Origin: Curtobacterium sp. BH-2-1-1
Lineage (GTDB): Bacteria; Actinomycetota; Actinomycetes; Actinomycetales; Microbacteriaceae
Direction: 5' to 3'
Length of the DNA: 64,000 bases
Assembly: GCF_001806325.1 (NCBI RefSeq)
Contig: NZ_CP017580.1
Coordinates: 868,001-932,000, forward strand
Shown here one piece after another: positions 7,434-16,399 of this stretch (the stretch's first letter is position 1; each line of letters begins with the position of its first letter). The notes under the pieces were generated by a model that saw only the letters and a list, made by a program, of their open reading frames with translations, was not told the DNA's origin and searched no databases. A program made the position numbers and the translations under genes.

Positions 7434-9301
7434 AGTGTCGGTCCCATCAGGTTGTCGAAGTAGTCCTGCTGCAGGGCGCTCACCCCGGCGTCGTCCGCGG
7501 GAGTGAGGTCCTTGCCTCCCACGAACGTAGCCTGCGCGACGTTGTCGAGCGACTCGGTCCCGAGGTTGAAGTACCCCTGGCTGCCGCCGTAGCCGATCGG
7601 GTCGTGTGTGGTCACGCCGGCACCCTCGCCGGGGTCCCCACCGTTCGTCCCGAAGGTCGTCGCGCCGAACGAGGCGTCCATCGGGTCCTGGCGACCGCTG
7701 CCTGCTCGGCCGACCCAGGCCCACTGGTCTCGCGGGTCGTCCGTGAACGGGATACCGGGGCTCCCCTGGCCGGCGTAGACGTGGTCCGCCGCGATACCAG
7801 ACGCACCTCCGACGTCCTGCTCGATGCCTGCCGAGGCGACGCTGACGAAGGAATCGACGTGCACACCGTGATCGTGGAGCGCGTCCGATGCCACCGTGGT
7901 CCCGTAGGAGTGCCCGACCACGTTGAGTGTCGGCGAATCGGGACGCGCCGCCCCGAAGCCGACGAGGTCGGCACTGAGCCGGTCCGCCCCGGCCCGGGCC
8001 GCGTCGCCGTGCAGGACACCCATCGTGGTGAGGCCGCTCGGTACCGGCGGCGCCTCGTAGTTCATCCACGCGACGACCGCGTGCTCGGCGCCGGTCGCGT
8101 TCTTGCCCTCCTGCGCCGTCCAGAGGTTCTGGGCCGCGGTGGTCCACCCGGTCGTGTCCTTGGTCGTCGTGCCCATCCCGGGCACCATGTACGTCACGTT
8201 CTCCGCGGTGTCCACGTCACCGACCGCCACCGCAGCGAGCGGCGGCTGGTGGTCGGTGGCGAGGGTGAGCAACGCGCGACCGGGCTTCGCCGTCGACGCC
8301 AGGGTCTTCTCGATGTTCCGGTACGCGTCGAGGTTCGCCTGCGCCGCCTCGATCGACTGGTCCGCCGCCTGCGACGCCGGCCACCCGAGCCCCACGCGCC
8401 GGTCCTTCGCGTCCGCGAGGTCCTGCTCGGCCTGGGCCACGGCCGACACGAGCGTCATCCGGTTCGCCCGGTCCCGCGCCCAGGCAGGCAGCCCCGCGAG
8501 GTTGCCGACGACCGCGGGCAGCGATGCGATGAGCGCGTCCTGGGCGGGGGTGTGCTCGGCGCCGGTCGTGTCCTTCCCACCGCCGAGGGTCTTCCAGAGC
8601 GCGGCGACCTCGTCGGGCGACATGTCGGCGATGCGGTCGGCGAGGTTGCGGTCGAGCATCAGGAGCGCGCCGAGTTCGGTCGGCGACAGGCCCGCGAGGA
8701 TCGACGCGAGGTCCTCGTCGGACGCGCCGACACCACGTCCCTCGATGCTGCCGAGGCGTCCGAGCGTCTCGGGGCCGGTGATCACCCGGAGCAGCGCCTG
8801 GTCGGCCGTCGTGCGGTCCTGCACGAGCTGCTCCCACTGGGCGTCGAGCGCTGCGGACCGGTCGCCGGCGTCGGCGATCGCCCGCTCCGCGTTCGCGAGG
8901 CTCTTGGCGTCCGCCTCGGTCGCGTCGTCGGCCTTCGCGGCGGAGCGCAGCGTCGGCAGTGTGAGCTGCTGTCCGGCGAGCTCGGCCGCGACGGTCCCGC
9001 GCTGCAGGCGGATCGCGTCCGCATCGTCCTTGATGCGCTGGACGTCCTTCGCGTACTGGTCGAAGGCGTCCCCGGCGGCGTCGAAGAGCGCCACGAGGCC
9101 GGACGCGCTCGGCCGCATCTCGTCGAGCAGCGCCGCGAAGCGGGTCTGCGCGTCGCCCTTCCACGTCGGCGATGCGGTGACGTCGGACGCCGAGGCGATC
9201 TTCGCCAGGGCGTCCTGCACGGCGTCGGCCCGGTCGTGCCAGTGCTTCCCGAGGGCGGTGATGCCGGCGGGGTCGCCGACGTCCGGCTCCTCGCCGCTCA
9301 C
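7430..9301 (-). CDS. Alpha/beta hydrolase of the DUF1023 type with WXG-like N-terminal helical region
   Basis: The protein has 623 residues. Residues 1-340 are almost wholly helical, with a WXG motif (WKG at 47-49, followed by AQTRF) as in type VII secretion substrates and a long coiled-coil-like stretch (about 85-170). Residues about 355-600 form an alpha/beta hydrolase with nucleophile elbow GHSYG (serine near 465) and a late histidine in TTHDPIGYGG. There is no signal peptide. Such proteins occur in actinobacteria with type VII secretion genes, though none are visible here. It overlaps the small gene upstream and the lipoprotein downstream by GTGA, a tightly coupled set. Candidate role: exported lipase/esterase, perhaps a toxin; substrate not deducible. 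Confidence 0.85.
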   Translation of the reverse strand: MSGEEPDVGDPAGITALGKHWHDRADAVQDALAKIASASDVTASPTWKGDAQTRFAALLDEMRPSASGLVALFDAAGDAFDQYAKDVQRIKDDADAIRLQRGTVAAELAGQQLTLPTLRSAAKADDATEADAKSLANAERAIADAGDRSAALDAQWEQLVQDRTTADQALLRVITGPETLGRLGSIEGRGVGASDEDLASILAGLSPTELGALLMLDRNLADRIADMSPDEVAALWKTLGGGKDTTGAEHTPAQDALIASLPAVVGNLAGLPAWARDRANRMTLVSAVAQAEQDLADAKDRRVGLGWPASQAADQSIEAAQANLDAYRNIEKTLASTAKPGRALLTLATDHQPPLAAVAVGDVDTAENVTYMVPGMGTTTKDTTGWTTAAQNLWTAQEGKNATGAEHAVVAWMNYEAPPVPSGLTTMGVLHGDAARAGADRLSADLVGFGAARPDSPTLNVVGHSYGTTVASDALHDHGVHVDSFVSVASAGIEQDVGGASGIAADHVYAGQGSPGIPFTDDPRDQWAWVGRAGSGRQDPMDASFGATTFGTNGGDPGEGAGVTTHDPIGYGGSQGYFNLGTESLDNVAQATFVGGKDLTPADDAGVSALQQDYFDNLMGPTL

Positions 9302-9591
9302 TTGCCGTCCGCCTGCTTCGCGAGGGCGGCTTCCTGCGCGTCGACCTGCGCACCGAGGTCGTGCGGGAAGGTCGCGGCCTGTTCGAGGGCTGCGTCGACG
9401 GCGTCGATCATGCCCTGGTGGGCGAGCGACAGGCCGGCGGTGCGGCTGACCACCTCGGTCACGCCGAGGCACCCGGTGTCGAGGCCCGTGAACCGGGCGG
9501 TGTCCGCACCGAGTGCGGTCCGGGCGTCGGTCAGCGCGGTCGCGACCGCCGCGAGCGTCTCCGACTCGATCCGCAGTTCTGCGGCCCCCAT
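9298..9591 (-). CDS. Small EspC/WXG100-like helical protein
   Basis: This 97-residue all-helical protein has the length and heptad-like spacing of type VII secretion target proteins (EspC-like), but no WXG tripeptide. Pattern seen: IESETLAAVATAL, a central turn around GLDTGCLG, then two further helices. It may pair with the helical N-terminus of the hydrolase encoded immediately downstream, whose GTG overlaps its stop codon by four bases. The ATG at 9589-9591 follows GGGGGG by six bases. It is the first gene of the four-gene unit ending at 6330. Confidence 0.72.
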   Translation of the reverse strand: MGAAELRIESETLAAVATALTDARTALGADTARFTGLDTGCLGVTEVVSRTAGLSLAHQGMIDAVDAALEQAATFPHDLGAQVDAQEAALAKQADGK

Positions 9592-9619
9592 GTGTTCCCC
9601 CCGTCGTTCCCCCGTGGAC

Positions 9620-9649
9620 GTCGGAGACGATAGCACCACGGTCTCCGAC
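9620..9649 (-). promoter_or_regulatory. Dyad with -10 box ahead of the hydrolase operon
   Basis: GTCGGAGAC (9620-9628) and GTCTCCGAC (9641-9649) form a perfect 9-bp inverted repeat with a 12-base spacer. On the minus strand TATCGT (9627-9632) lies at the inner edge, about 36 bases before the first start codon. It could be an operator over the operon promoter, or a terminator of the MFS gene that ends at 9660. Confidence 0.45.
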
Positions 9650-9659
9650 ACGCTCGGAC

Positions 9660-11036
9660 TCAGCGCCCGTCCACCGGCTCCCGCTTGACGAACGCCATGA
9701 GCACCAGCCCCGCCACCAGCACCACGACGACCCCGAGGATCCCGTACCGCGTCGACCCGCCGACCGTCACCGCCACCCCGAAGAGCGCCGGCGCGAGGAA
9801 CGACGCCGCGCGCCCGGTCGTGGCGTACAGGCCGAAGAGCTCGCCCTCGCGGCCGGGCGTCGCCAACCGCGCCAGGTACGCTCGCGAGGACGACTGGACC
9901 GGCCCGACGAACAGCGCCAGCGTCAGGCCGAGGACCCAGAAGCCCGCGGTGACGTTCCCCACCGCGAACACGCCGATCCCGCACACCGCGAGCCCGACGA
10001 GCGACACCGTGATGATCGCGCGTGAACCGAACCGGTCGTCGAGCCTGCCGGACAGGAACGTGGCGATGCCCGCGACGATGTTGGCCGCGATGGCGAAGAG
10101 GATCACCTGCGACGGGCTGAAGCCGAACACCTGCGCGGCGACGATCCCGCCGAAGGTGAACACGGCGCCGACGCCGTCGCGGAACACCGCGCTCGCCAGC
10201 AGGAACGCCAGGACGTTCCGGCGCTCGCGCCAGAGCCGGGCGATGTCCCGCCCGAGGTCCCGGTACGCCCCGAGCAGGCTGCCGGCGCGCGAACGGTCCG
10301 GCGCGGCCTCGGGGACGGTGACGAACAGCGGGATCGAGCTCACGGCGAGCCACACGGCGGCGATGCCGATCGCGACGCGGACGTCCCACTGCCCCGAGGC
10401 CACGGTCGCGGGCAGTTGCAGGAGCCCCGCGACGTCGCCCCCGCCGAAGTCCTGGATGCAGAGCACGAGCAGGACGACGAGCAGCACGATGCCGCCGAAG
10501 TACCCGGCCGCCCAGCCGATCGCCGAGACGCGTCCGGTCTGCTCCCCCGATGCGACCTGTCCGAGCATCGCGTTGTAGCCGACGCTCGCGATCTCGTAGG
10601 CGACGGTCCCGATGCCGAGCAGGGCCGCCCCGAGCAGCAGGTACGGCTGGCTCGGCGCGACGAACACCATGCCGCCGATCGAGAGCGCGATGCCGATCGT
10701 GGCGATGAGCACCGACCGGCGCCGGTGCCCGGAGGTGTCCGCCAGGCGGCCGACCGCCGGGGCCACGAGCGCGACGACGATGCCGGCGATCGTCAGTGCC
10801 GTCGAGACGACGGCCGCGTTGTGCGCGAGCTCCCGCTCGACGACCGCCTTCCCGGCGGCGGACGTGTCGGCGACGAGCGCCGGGTCGACGAACGCGCGGC
10901 TCGCCAGGTACGTGCTGAAGACGAAGGTCGTCACGACCGCGTTGAACGCCGCGGATCCCCAGTCCCACAGGGCCCAGGACACGAGGGCGCGGCGGTCGGT
11001 GCGCTGCGGCACGGCAGCCGCCGGTGAAGCCGTCAT
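9660..11036 (-). CDS. MFS transporter, UMF1/Atg22-like
   Basis: The protein has 458 residues and about twelve hydrophobic helices. The start WALWDWGSAAFNAVVTTFVFSTYL is characteristic of the UMF1 branch of the major facilitator superfamily, related to yeast vacuolar effluxer Atg22. Substrate is unknown. The ATG at 11034-11036 is supported by TACGGT six bases upstream (leaderless pattern); further upstream sequence is arginine-rich and not family-like. It stands alone, between the hydrolase operon and a palindromic gene-end element. Confidence 0.85.
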   Translation of the reverse strand: MTASPAAAVPQRTDRRALVSWALWDWGSAAFNAVVTTFVFSTYLASRAFVDPALVADTSAAGKAVVERELAHNAAVVSTALTIAGIVVALVAPAVGRLADTSGHRRRSVLIATIGIALSIGGMVFVAPSQPYLLLGAALLGIGTVAYEIASVGYNAMLGQVASGEQTGRVSAIGWAAGYFGGIVLLVVLLVLCIQDFGGGDVAGLLQLPATVASGQWDVRVAIGIAAVWLAVSSIPLFVTVPEAAPDRSRAGSLLGAYRDLGRDIARLWRERRNVLAFLLASAVFRDGVGAVFTFGGIVAAQVFGFSPSQVILFAIAANIVAGIATFLSGRLDDRFGSRAIITVSLVGLAVCGIGVFAVGNVTAGFWVLGLTLALFVGPVQSSSRAYLARLATPGREGELFGLYATTGRAASFLAPALFGVAVTVGGSTRYGILGVVVVLVAGLVLMAFVKREPVDGR

Positions 11037-11042
11037 GCGCGA

Positions 11043-11048
11043 ACCGTA
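11043..11048 (-). promoter_or_regulatory. -10 box of a probable leaderless promoter for the MFS gene
   Basis: On the minus strand TACGGT is followed by six bases and the ATG at 11036. Confidence 0.5.
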
Positions 11049-11124
11049 GCGCGTCCGGGTGTCGCGGCGGTGGCCCCAGTGGGGGCGTCCCGACGCGGGT
11101 CGCGTGCCCTGGTGGCGACTCCAG

Positions 11125-11172
11125 GACGGACGGGAGGGACGGTGCGGGCCCGCCCCGTCCCTCCCGTCCGTC
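11125..11172. terminator. Perfect 18-bp inverted repeat, member of the window's gene-end palindrome family
   Basis: Arms 11125-11142 (GACGGACGGGAGGGACGG) and 11155-11172 pair perfectly over a 12-base GC loop. The element is 3' of the polyol dehydrogenase gene and so of the six-gene sugar operon. Similar palindromes occur near 29356, 38207, 41472, 47969 and 53813. Confidence 0.8.
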
Positions 11173-11178
11173 GTCCGG

Positions 11179-12216
11179 TCACGTCGCGGACGGCGCGCCA
11201 CCCGGGTAGACGACCGACTTGAGCGACTCGGGGTCGGTGTCGCTCTCGAGGGCCTCGCGGACGTCGCCGAGGCCGAAGCGACCCGTGACCAGCGAGTCCA
11301 GGTCCACCTGCCCAGACGCGACGAGCTCGATCGCGACCGGCCACGTGCCGGTGTACCGGAAGATGCCGGTGACGGTGACCTCGAGGTTCTGGATGTGCTC
11401 GACCGGCAGCGTCATCTCGGAGTTGCCGAGCCCGACGAGGACGGCGGCCCCGGCCGGTCCCACGGCCGTGATGCCGTCGGAGACGGCCCGCGGTGCACCA
11501 CTGGCGTCGATGAAGGCGTCGAACGGCGGCAGGTCGGACGCCACGGAGACCACGGTGGGGTCGACGGTCTCGGTCGCGCCGAAGGAGAGCGCGCGCTCGC
11601 GGCGCTCCGGGACGAGGTCGCTGATGACGATCCGCGAGGCGCCGAACGCCCTCGCGGCCTGCGCGCAGATGATGCCGATCGGACCGGCCCCGGCGATGAG
11701 CACGCTCGACCCGGGGACGATCCCGGCCTTGCGGACCGCGGCGATGCCGACGGAGAGGGGTTCGAGCAGGGCTCCGGCCTCGAACGACACCGAGTCGGGC
11801 AGCGTGTGCGCGAACTCGGACTCGATCGTGACGAACTCGGCGAACGCCCCGTCCACCGGCGGCGTCGCGTAGAAGCGCATGTGCGGGCAGAGGTTGTACC
11901 GCCCGGCGAGGCACTGGGCGCAGCGGTGGCACGGTCGCTGCGGCTCGATCGCCACGCGCTCCCCGACGCGGGACGGGTCGACGCCCTCGCCGACCGCGGT
12001 GATCGTGCCGGAGAGCTCGTGGCCGAGCACGAGGGGCTCCTCGACGACGAAGTCCCCGATCCGGCCGTGCCGGTAGTAGTGCACGTCGGAGCCGCACACG
12101 CCGACCGCGGCGACCCGGACGAGGACGTCGCCGGGGTCGACCGCGGGGACGGGGCGGTCCTCGACGGTGAGGTCCTGGGTGCCGAGCAGCACGCTGACGC
12201 GCTGGGTGGAGGTCAT
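11179..12216 (-). CDS. Zinc-dependent polyol (xylitol/sorbitol-type) dehydrogenase
   Basis: The protein has 345 residues and is a medium-chain alcohol dehydrogenase. Catalytic zinc site: GVCGSDVHYY with the GHE motif at GHELSG; structural zinc cysteines in CHRCAQCLAGRYNLC; NAD-binding GAGPIG near residue 175. The GSDVHYYRHGRIG segment is typical of sorbitol/xylitol dehydrogenases, which interconvert polyol and ketose with NAD. It ends a six-gene operon and its ATG overlaps the ROK regulator stop (ATGA). With xylose isomerase encoded nearby, xylitol to xylulose is a plausible step, but other sugar alcohols are equally possible. Confidence 0.88.
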   Translation of the reverse strand: MTSTQRVSVLLGTQDLTVEDRPVPAVDPGDVLVRVAAVGVCGSDVHYYRHGRIGDFVVEEPLVLGHELSGTITAVGEGVDPSRVGERVAIEPQRPCHRCAQCLAGRYNLCPHMRFYATPPVDGAFAEFVTIESEFAHTLPDSVSFEAGALLEPLSVGIAAVRKAGIVPGSSVLIAGAGPIGIICAQAARAFGASRIVISDLVPERRERALSFGATETVDPTVVSVASDLPPFDAFIDASGAPRAVSDGITAVGPAGAAVLVGLGNSEMTLPVEHIQNLEVTVTGIFRYTGTWPVAIELVASGQVDLDSLVTGRFGLGDVREALESDTDPESLKSVVYPGGAPSAT

Positions 12217-13481
12217 GCGGTTCTCGCTTCCTCGGCCGCGTCGTCGCGGCCGGACGGATGGATGGTCGTGGGGGTGGGTGTGGCTGTGGCCGGCACCGCG
12301 TCGGTGATCCGGTCCGGGTCGCGCAGCAGGGCGCCGAACGCGATCTCGGCGGCCCCGTGCACGAGCACGTCGGACCCGAGCGCGGCCGGCACGATACGGA
12401 GCCGGTCGGCGGTCCCGGTCATCGACTGCGCTCGGACGTCGTCGAGGATCCGGTCGCCGACGTGGTCGAGCAGCACGCCGAGGAAGCCGCCGAGCACGAC
12501 GACCGACGGGTTCACGGTGTGGATCGCGTTGCGGAGGGCCGTGGCGAGGGCGGCCACCTGGCGATCCACGACCCGTTCGACCTCGGGTCGGCCCTCAGCG
12601 AGCGCCGCGGCGAGGGCGACCAGGTCGTCCGGAGCGGTCCCGGCCGCGGTCGCCAGGGCGTCACGGGAGGCCTCGGTCTCGAGGCAGCCGACGGCACCGC
12701 AGTGACACCGGATGCCGTTCGCCGCGACGAAGGTGTGTCCGAGTTCGCCCGCGTACCCGTCGGCACCGCTCAGCGGTCGGCCGGCCGTGATGACCCCGCC
12801 GCCGATGCCGCTCGCGCCGCCGTTGAGGTACACGAGGTCGTCGACGCCCCGGCCGCTGCCGGCGAGCCGTTCCGCCCAGGCGCCGAGGTTGGCGTCGTTC
12901 GCGGCCCGCACCGGCAGCCCGGTCCGTTCGGCGAGGGGCCCGGCGAAGGGCGCGTCGTGCCAGCCGAGGTGCGGTGCGTACTGGACGGTCCCGTCCTCGA
13001 CTCGGACCGTCCCGGGCACGGCGACCCCGATCCCGACGAGCCGGAGCGTCGCGGTGCCGGCCGACCCCGGACGGATCCGGTCGAGCAGCCCGGCGACGGT
13101 CTCGACCGCTTCGCCGGGCGTGGGCGGACGGTGCTGCGGTTCGACGAGGCGGCTCCGCACCGTGCCGTCGAGCCCGACGAGGGCGACCGAGACGGCGTCG
13201 ACCTCGACCGTGACCGCGGCGGCCACGACGTCCGGCGCGGCCCGGACGACCGGACTCGGCCGCCCGACGCCGGTCCCCGGTGCACCGGCTGCGGGGAGGT
13301 CCTCGTGGAGGAGGCCGCGGTCGACGAGTTCACCGACGAGCGCGAGGGTCGTCGAGCGGTTCAGACCGGTGCGCCGGGTGATCTCGGCGCGGGTGATCGG
13401 CCCCTCCTCGTGGACGAGCCGGAGGACGCGCGCCGCGTTGCCCGGCGCGGGCGCAGGCGTCGCGGCGGTCGTGCTCGTCAT
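12213..13481 (-). CDS. ROK-family transcriptional regulator
   Basis: The protein has 422 residues. An N-terminal winged HTH (VLRLVHEEGPITRAEITRRTGLNRSTTLALV) is followed by a ROK sugar-kinase-like domain with the zinc-binding signature CHCGAVGCLE and a glycine-rich GGGSGIGGG-like turn (LNGGASGIGGGV). This is the XylR/NagC class, which usually bind a sugar and derepress catabolic genes. The gene sits inside the operon, between the isomerase/epimerase gene and the dehydrogenase, and overlaps the latter by ATGA. A likely target is the ATGTTG/CAACAT dyad between this operon and xylA, on the basis of position only. Confidence 0.9.
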   Translation of the reverse strand: MTSTTAATPAPAPGNAARVLRLVHEEGPITRAEITRRTGLNRSTTLALVGELVDRGLLHEDLPAAGAPGTGVGRPSPVVRAAPDVVAAAVTVEVDAVSVALVGLDGTVRSRLVEPQHRPPTPGEAVETVAGLLDRIRPGSAGTATLRLVGIGVAVPGTVRVEDGTVQYAPHLGWHDAPFAGPLAERTGLPVRAANDANLGAWAERLAGSGRGVDDLVYLNGGASGIGGGVITAGRPLSGADGYAGELGHTFVAANGIRCHCGAVGCLETEASRDALATAAGTAPDDLVALAAALAEGRPEVERVVDRQVAALATALRNAIHTVNPSVVVLGGFLGVLLDHVGDRILDDVRAQSMTGTADRLRIVPAALGSDVLVHGAAEIAFGALLRDPDRITDAVPATATPTPTTIHPSGRDDAAEEARTA

Positions 13482-13522
13482 CGGTCCCTCGTCGTGGTCG
13501 GTGGGCGGGTGGTGGCGGCGCG

Positions 13523-14572
13523 CTACCGCGAGCGCGAGAACGCCGCGTCGAACGCGGCCTCGGGCGGCGCGATCGTGCCCAGCTTCCGGACGAACGCCAG
13601 TGCCTCCGGCCCGCCGACGAGCCGGTCCATGCCGGCGTCCTCCCACTCGACACTCGTCGGCCCGGCGTACCCGATGTGGTTCAGCACGCGGAACACCCGC
13701 TCCCACGGCACGTCCCCGTGCCCGGCGGTGACGAAGTCCCACCCGCGCCGGGGGTCGCCCCACGGCAGGTGCGACGACAGTCGTCCGTTGCGCCCGTCGA
13801 GCTGCTTCACCGACTCCTTGCAGTGCACGTGGTACACGCGGTCGGCGAAGTCGAGCAGGAACGCGGCGGGGTCGAGGTCCTGCCAGACGAAGTGCGACGG
13901 GTCGAAGTTGAACCCGAACGCGGGGCGGTCGGCGAACACCTCGAGCGTCCGCTTCGCCGTCCAGTAGTCGTAGGCGATCTCGGAGGGGTGCACCTCGAGC
14001 GCGAAGCGGACGCCGACCTCCTCGAACACGTCGAGGATCGGCGACCACCGGTCGTGGAAGTCCTGGTACCCGGCGTCGATCATCGACGCGGGCACGGGTG
14101 GGAAGCCCGCGACGGTCTTCCAGATCGAGGATCCGGAGAACCCGGTGACGGTGTCGACCCCGAGCGCCGCGGCGGCACGCGCGGTCCACTGCAGTTCCTC
14201 GGCGGCACGCTGCCGGACGCCCTCGGGGTCGCCGTCGCCCCATACGTGCGGCGCGAGGATGTCCTCGTGCCGCTGGTCGATCGGGTCGTCGCACACGGCC
14301 TGGCCGGTGAGGTGGTTCGCGATCGTCCAGACCTGCAGCCCGTTGCGCTCCAGGATCGCCGTGCGGTCCGCGACGTACGCCGGGTCCGTCGCGGCGCGGC
14401 GGACGTCGAGGTGGTCGCCCCAGCAGGCGATCTCGAGGCCGTCGTACCCCCACTCGCCGGCGAGACGTGCGACCTCCTCGAAGGGCAGGTCGGCCCACTG
14501 GCCGGTGAAGAGGGTGACCGGCCTGGAGGCGCGGGTCGTCCCCGCCTCGTCGGTTCCGTCCGTCGTCGTCAT
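13523..14572 (-). CDS. Sugar phosphate isomerase/epimerase (TIM-barrel, IolE-like)
   Basis: The protein has 349 residues of AP-endonuclease-2-type TIM barrel. Metal ligands are visible in the expected order: E in [14 protein letters not shown] and H in [13 protein letters not shown] in YHVHCKE, and a final E in [11 protein letters not shown]. The family includes inosose dehydratases, 3-keto-sugar isomerases and the deglycosylases that cleave 3-keto-glycosides. It sits between a Gfo/Idh dehydrogenase gene (31-base gap) and the ROK gene (41-base gap), the setting expected for the second step after sugar oxidation. The ATG at 14570-14572 is the first in-frame start that keeps the barrel and drops an upstream Thr-rich shadow. 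Confidence 0.88.
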   Translation of the reverse strand: MTTTDGTDEAGTTRASRPVTLFTGQWADLPFEEVARLAGEWGYDGLEIACWGDHLDVRRAATDPAYVADRTAILERNGLQVWTIANHLTGQAVCDDPIDQRHEDILAPHVWGDGDPEGVRQRAAEELQWTARAAAALGVDTVTGFSGSSIWKTVAGFPPVPASMIDAGYQDFHDRWSPILDVFEEVGVRFALEVHPSEIAYDYWTAKRTLEVFADRPAFGFNFDPSHFVWQDLDPAAFLLDFADRVYHVHCKESVKQLDGRNGRLSSHLPWGDPRRGWDFVTAGHGDVPWERVFRVLNHIGYAGPTSVEWEDAGMDRLVGGPEALAFVRKLGTIAPPEAAFDAAFSRSR

Positions 14573-14603
14573 CGTCGTCGTCCTTCCTCGCTGCGTGTGC
14601 TGG

Positions 14604-15704
14604 TCACCATGATCCCGGGGTCGCGCCGGCGGGGACCGTCTCCGGCCGGTCGACGCGGGACGCCACCGTGACGACGGTGTGCTCCCGCGAGGCGGTCTGG
14701 ACGGCCTCCATGACCTCGAGCACGTGGAACGCGAGGTCCCCCGACGCCCGGTGTGGCCGGTCGGTCGCGATCGCGTGCGCCATGTCCGCGAGTCCGTACC
14801 CGCGGCCGGCGTCGGCGTACCCGGCCGACACGGGCAGCTCGCGCCACTCGCGGTCGTCGGCCGTCGCGATCGACACCGGGTCCGAGAAGCGGTTCGGGTC
14901 CGGGACGGCGAGACTGCCCGCGGTGCCGTGCACCTCGAACAGCGGCGCCCGGGTCGCCCACACCTCGAACGAGACGGTGACCGTGGAGACGACTCCGCTG
15001 GCGTGTTCGAGCACGGCGACGACGTGGGTGTCGACGTCGACGGGGATCGGTGCGCCGGCGAACGGCCCGGTCGCGATGGTCCGCTCACGGGTCGACCGGG
15101 TGGCGCTCCCGCTGACCCGGGCGACGGGGCCGAAGAACTGCACGAGGCTCGTCAGGTAGTACGGCCCCATGTCGAGCAGCGGGCCGCCGCCGGGCTGGTA
15201 GTAGAACGCCGGCGCCGGGTGCCAGAGTTCGTGCCCCGGGGCGCTCCACGACACCGCGGCACCGACCGGGTCGCCGATCAGCCCGTCGTCGAGTGCTGCG
15301 CGCGCGGTCTGGATCCCCGTCCCGAGCACTGTGTCCGGCGCGCTGCCGACCCGCAGGCCCGAGCGTTCGGCCAGTTCGAGCACCGGTGCGGCCTCGGCCG
15401 TCGCGAGTGCGAGCGGCTTCTCGCCGTAGACGTGCTTGCCGGCGTCGAGGGCCCGGGTGGCCACCTCGGCGTGCGCGGCCGGGATCGTCAGGTTGAGCAC
15501 GACGTCGACGTCGTCCGCGGCGAGGAGCTCGTCGACGCTCGTGCCCCGGACGCCCTGGGCGTCGCCGACCGACCGGGCACGGTCGACGTCGAGGTCCGCC
15601 ACGGCCGTGAGCGCCAGGCCGGGCAGCGCCGGGAAGTGCTCGAAGTACTGCTGGCTGATGTTGCCGACACCGACGACACCGACCCGCAGTGCCGGACCGT
15701 TCAC
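14604..15704 (-). CDS. Gfo/Idh/MocA-family NAD(P)-dependent sugar oxidoreductase (second of the operon)
   Basis: The protein has 366 residues. The N-terminal Rossmann fold starts [17 protein letters not shown]; the conserved EKP motif is in [10 protein letters not shown] near residue 93, followed by the C-terminal alpha/beta substrate domain with [13 protein letters not shown], where aspartate and tyrosine are expected active-site residues. Members oxidise a sugar or inositol hydroxyl, often at C3. The GTG start overlaps the ThuA stop by four bases (GTGA). A paralogue heads the operon. Confidence 0.88.
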   Translation of the reverse strand: MNGPALRVGVVGVGNISQQYFEHFPALPGLALTAVADLDVDRARSVGDAQGVRGTSVDELLAADDVDVVLNLTIPAAHAEVATRALDAGKHVYGEKPLALATAEAAPVLELAERSGLRVGSAPDTVLGTGIQTARAALDDGLIGDPVGAAVSWSAPGHELWHPAPAFYYQPGGGPLLDMGPYYLTSLVQFFGPVARVSGSATRSTRERTIATGPFAGAPIPVDVDTHVVAVLEHASGVVSTVTVSFEVWATRAPLFEVHGTAGSLAVPDPNRFSDPVSIATADDREWRELPVSAGYADAGRGYGLADMAHAIATDRPHRASGDLAFHVLEVMEAVQTASREHTVVTVASRVDRPETVPAGATPGSW

Positions 15705-16399
15705 CGGGCTGCCCACAGGAGTCCCCTCTCGATGATCGTGCGGAGCGGCTGCGACTCGACGACCTCGAGCCGGTGCCCGGGTGCCGAGACGAACACGCGT
15801 CCCTCGCCCCACTGCCGGGTCCAGATCGCCGGCGCCGTGACCGGACGGTTCCAGGCGTCGAAGTCCCGCGCCTCCTGCGTGGTCGTCGCCAGCACGTCGT
15901 TGTACTCGTCGGAGAGCACCCAGTACTGCTCGGTCACGAGGTCGAAGTCCTCGATGCCCTGCGTGATCGGGTGCTCGTGGCCGAGGTCGGTGATGTGCAC
16001 CGTGTACGGGATGTAGTTGTCGGACTGCTCGCCGGTGCGCTCCGACGGGTGCTTGCCCGCGTGGTGCGCGAACTGGCCGCCGATCATGTGGAGGTAGTCG
16101 GCGGTGTTGCGGAACGCGTCCGCGATCCCGCCGTGCCAGCCCGCGAGGCCGGCGCCGCCGAGGACGGCCCGCTGCAGCCCGGCGAACTCGTCGTCGGCGA
16201 TGGTGGACATCGTGACGACCTGCACGATCAGGTCGACGTCCGCCATGACCGACTCGTCGGCGTACACCGCGGTCGAGTCCGACACCTGCACGTCGAACCC
16301 GTTGTCCCGCAGGAACGGCACGAACGCGTCGGTGGTCTCGACCGGCATGTGCCCGTCCCACCCGCCGCGCACGACGAGGGCGTGCTTCGTCGGAGCCAC
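15701..16399 (-). CDS. ThuA-domain protein (trehalose-utilisation type)
   Basis: The protein has 232 residues covering a complete ThuA (glutamine-amidotransferase-like) fold: ALVVRGGWDGH at the start, GWHGGIADAF, HPITQGIEDF, a glutamate-tyrosine pair in TEQYWVL and the closing GRVFVSAPGHRLE. In Sinorhizobium ThuA works with the dehydrogenase ThuB on 3-keto-disaccharides. Here it is flanked by two Gfo/Idh genes, both contiguous (TGAGTG junction upstream, GTGA overlap downstream), supporting the same kind of chemistry. Starts with GTG at 16397-16399. Confidence 0.88.
   Translation of the reverse strand: MAPTKHALVVRGGWDGHMPVETTDAFVPFLRDNGFDVQVSDSTAVYADESVMADVDLIVQVVTMSTIADDEFAGLQRAVLGGAGLAGWHGGIADAFRNTADYLHMIGGQFAHHAGKHPSERTGEQSDNYIPYTVHITDLGHEHPITQGIEDFDLVTEQYWVLSDEYNDVLATTTQEARDFDAWNRPVTAPAIWTRQWGEGRVFVSAPGHRLEVVESQPLRTIIERGLLWAAR

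Noticed and set aside
4827..7463. A very long open frame on the plus strand opposite glmU and the lipoprotein genes
   Set aside because: Its peptide is rich in Arg, Val, Asp and Gly with no motifs, and the opposite strand has clear GlmU and lipobox signatures. Long spurious frames are expected at this GC content.
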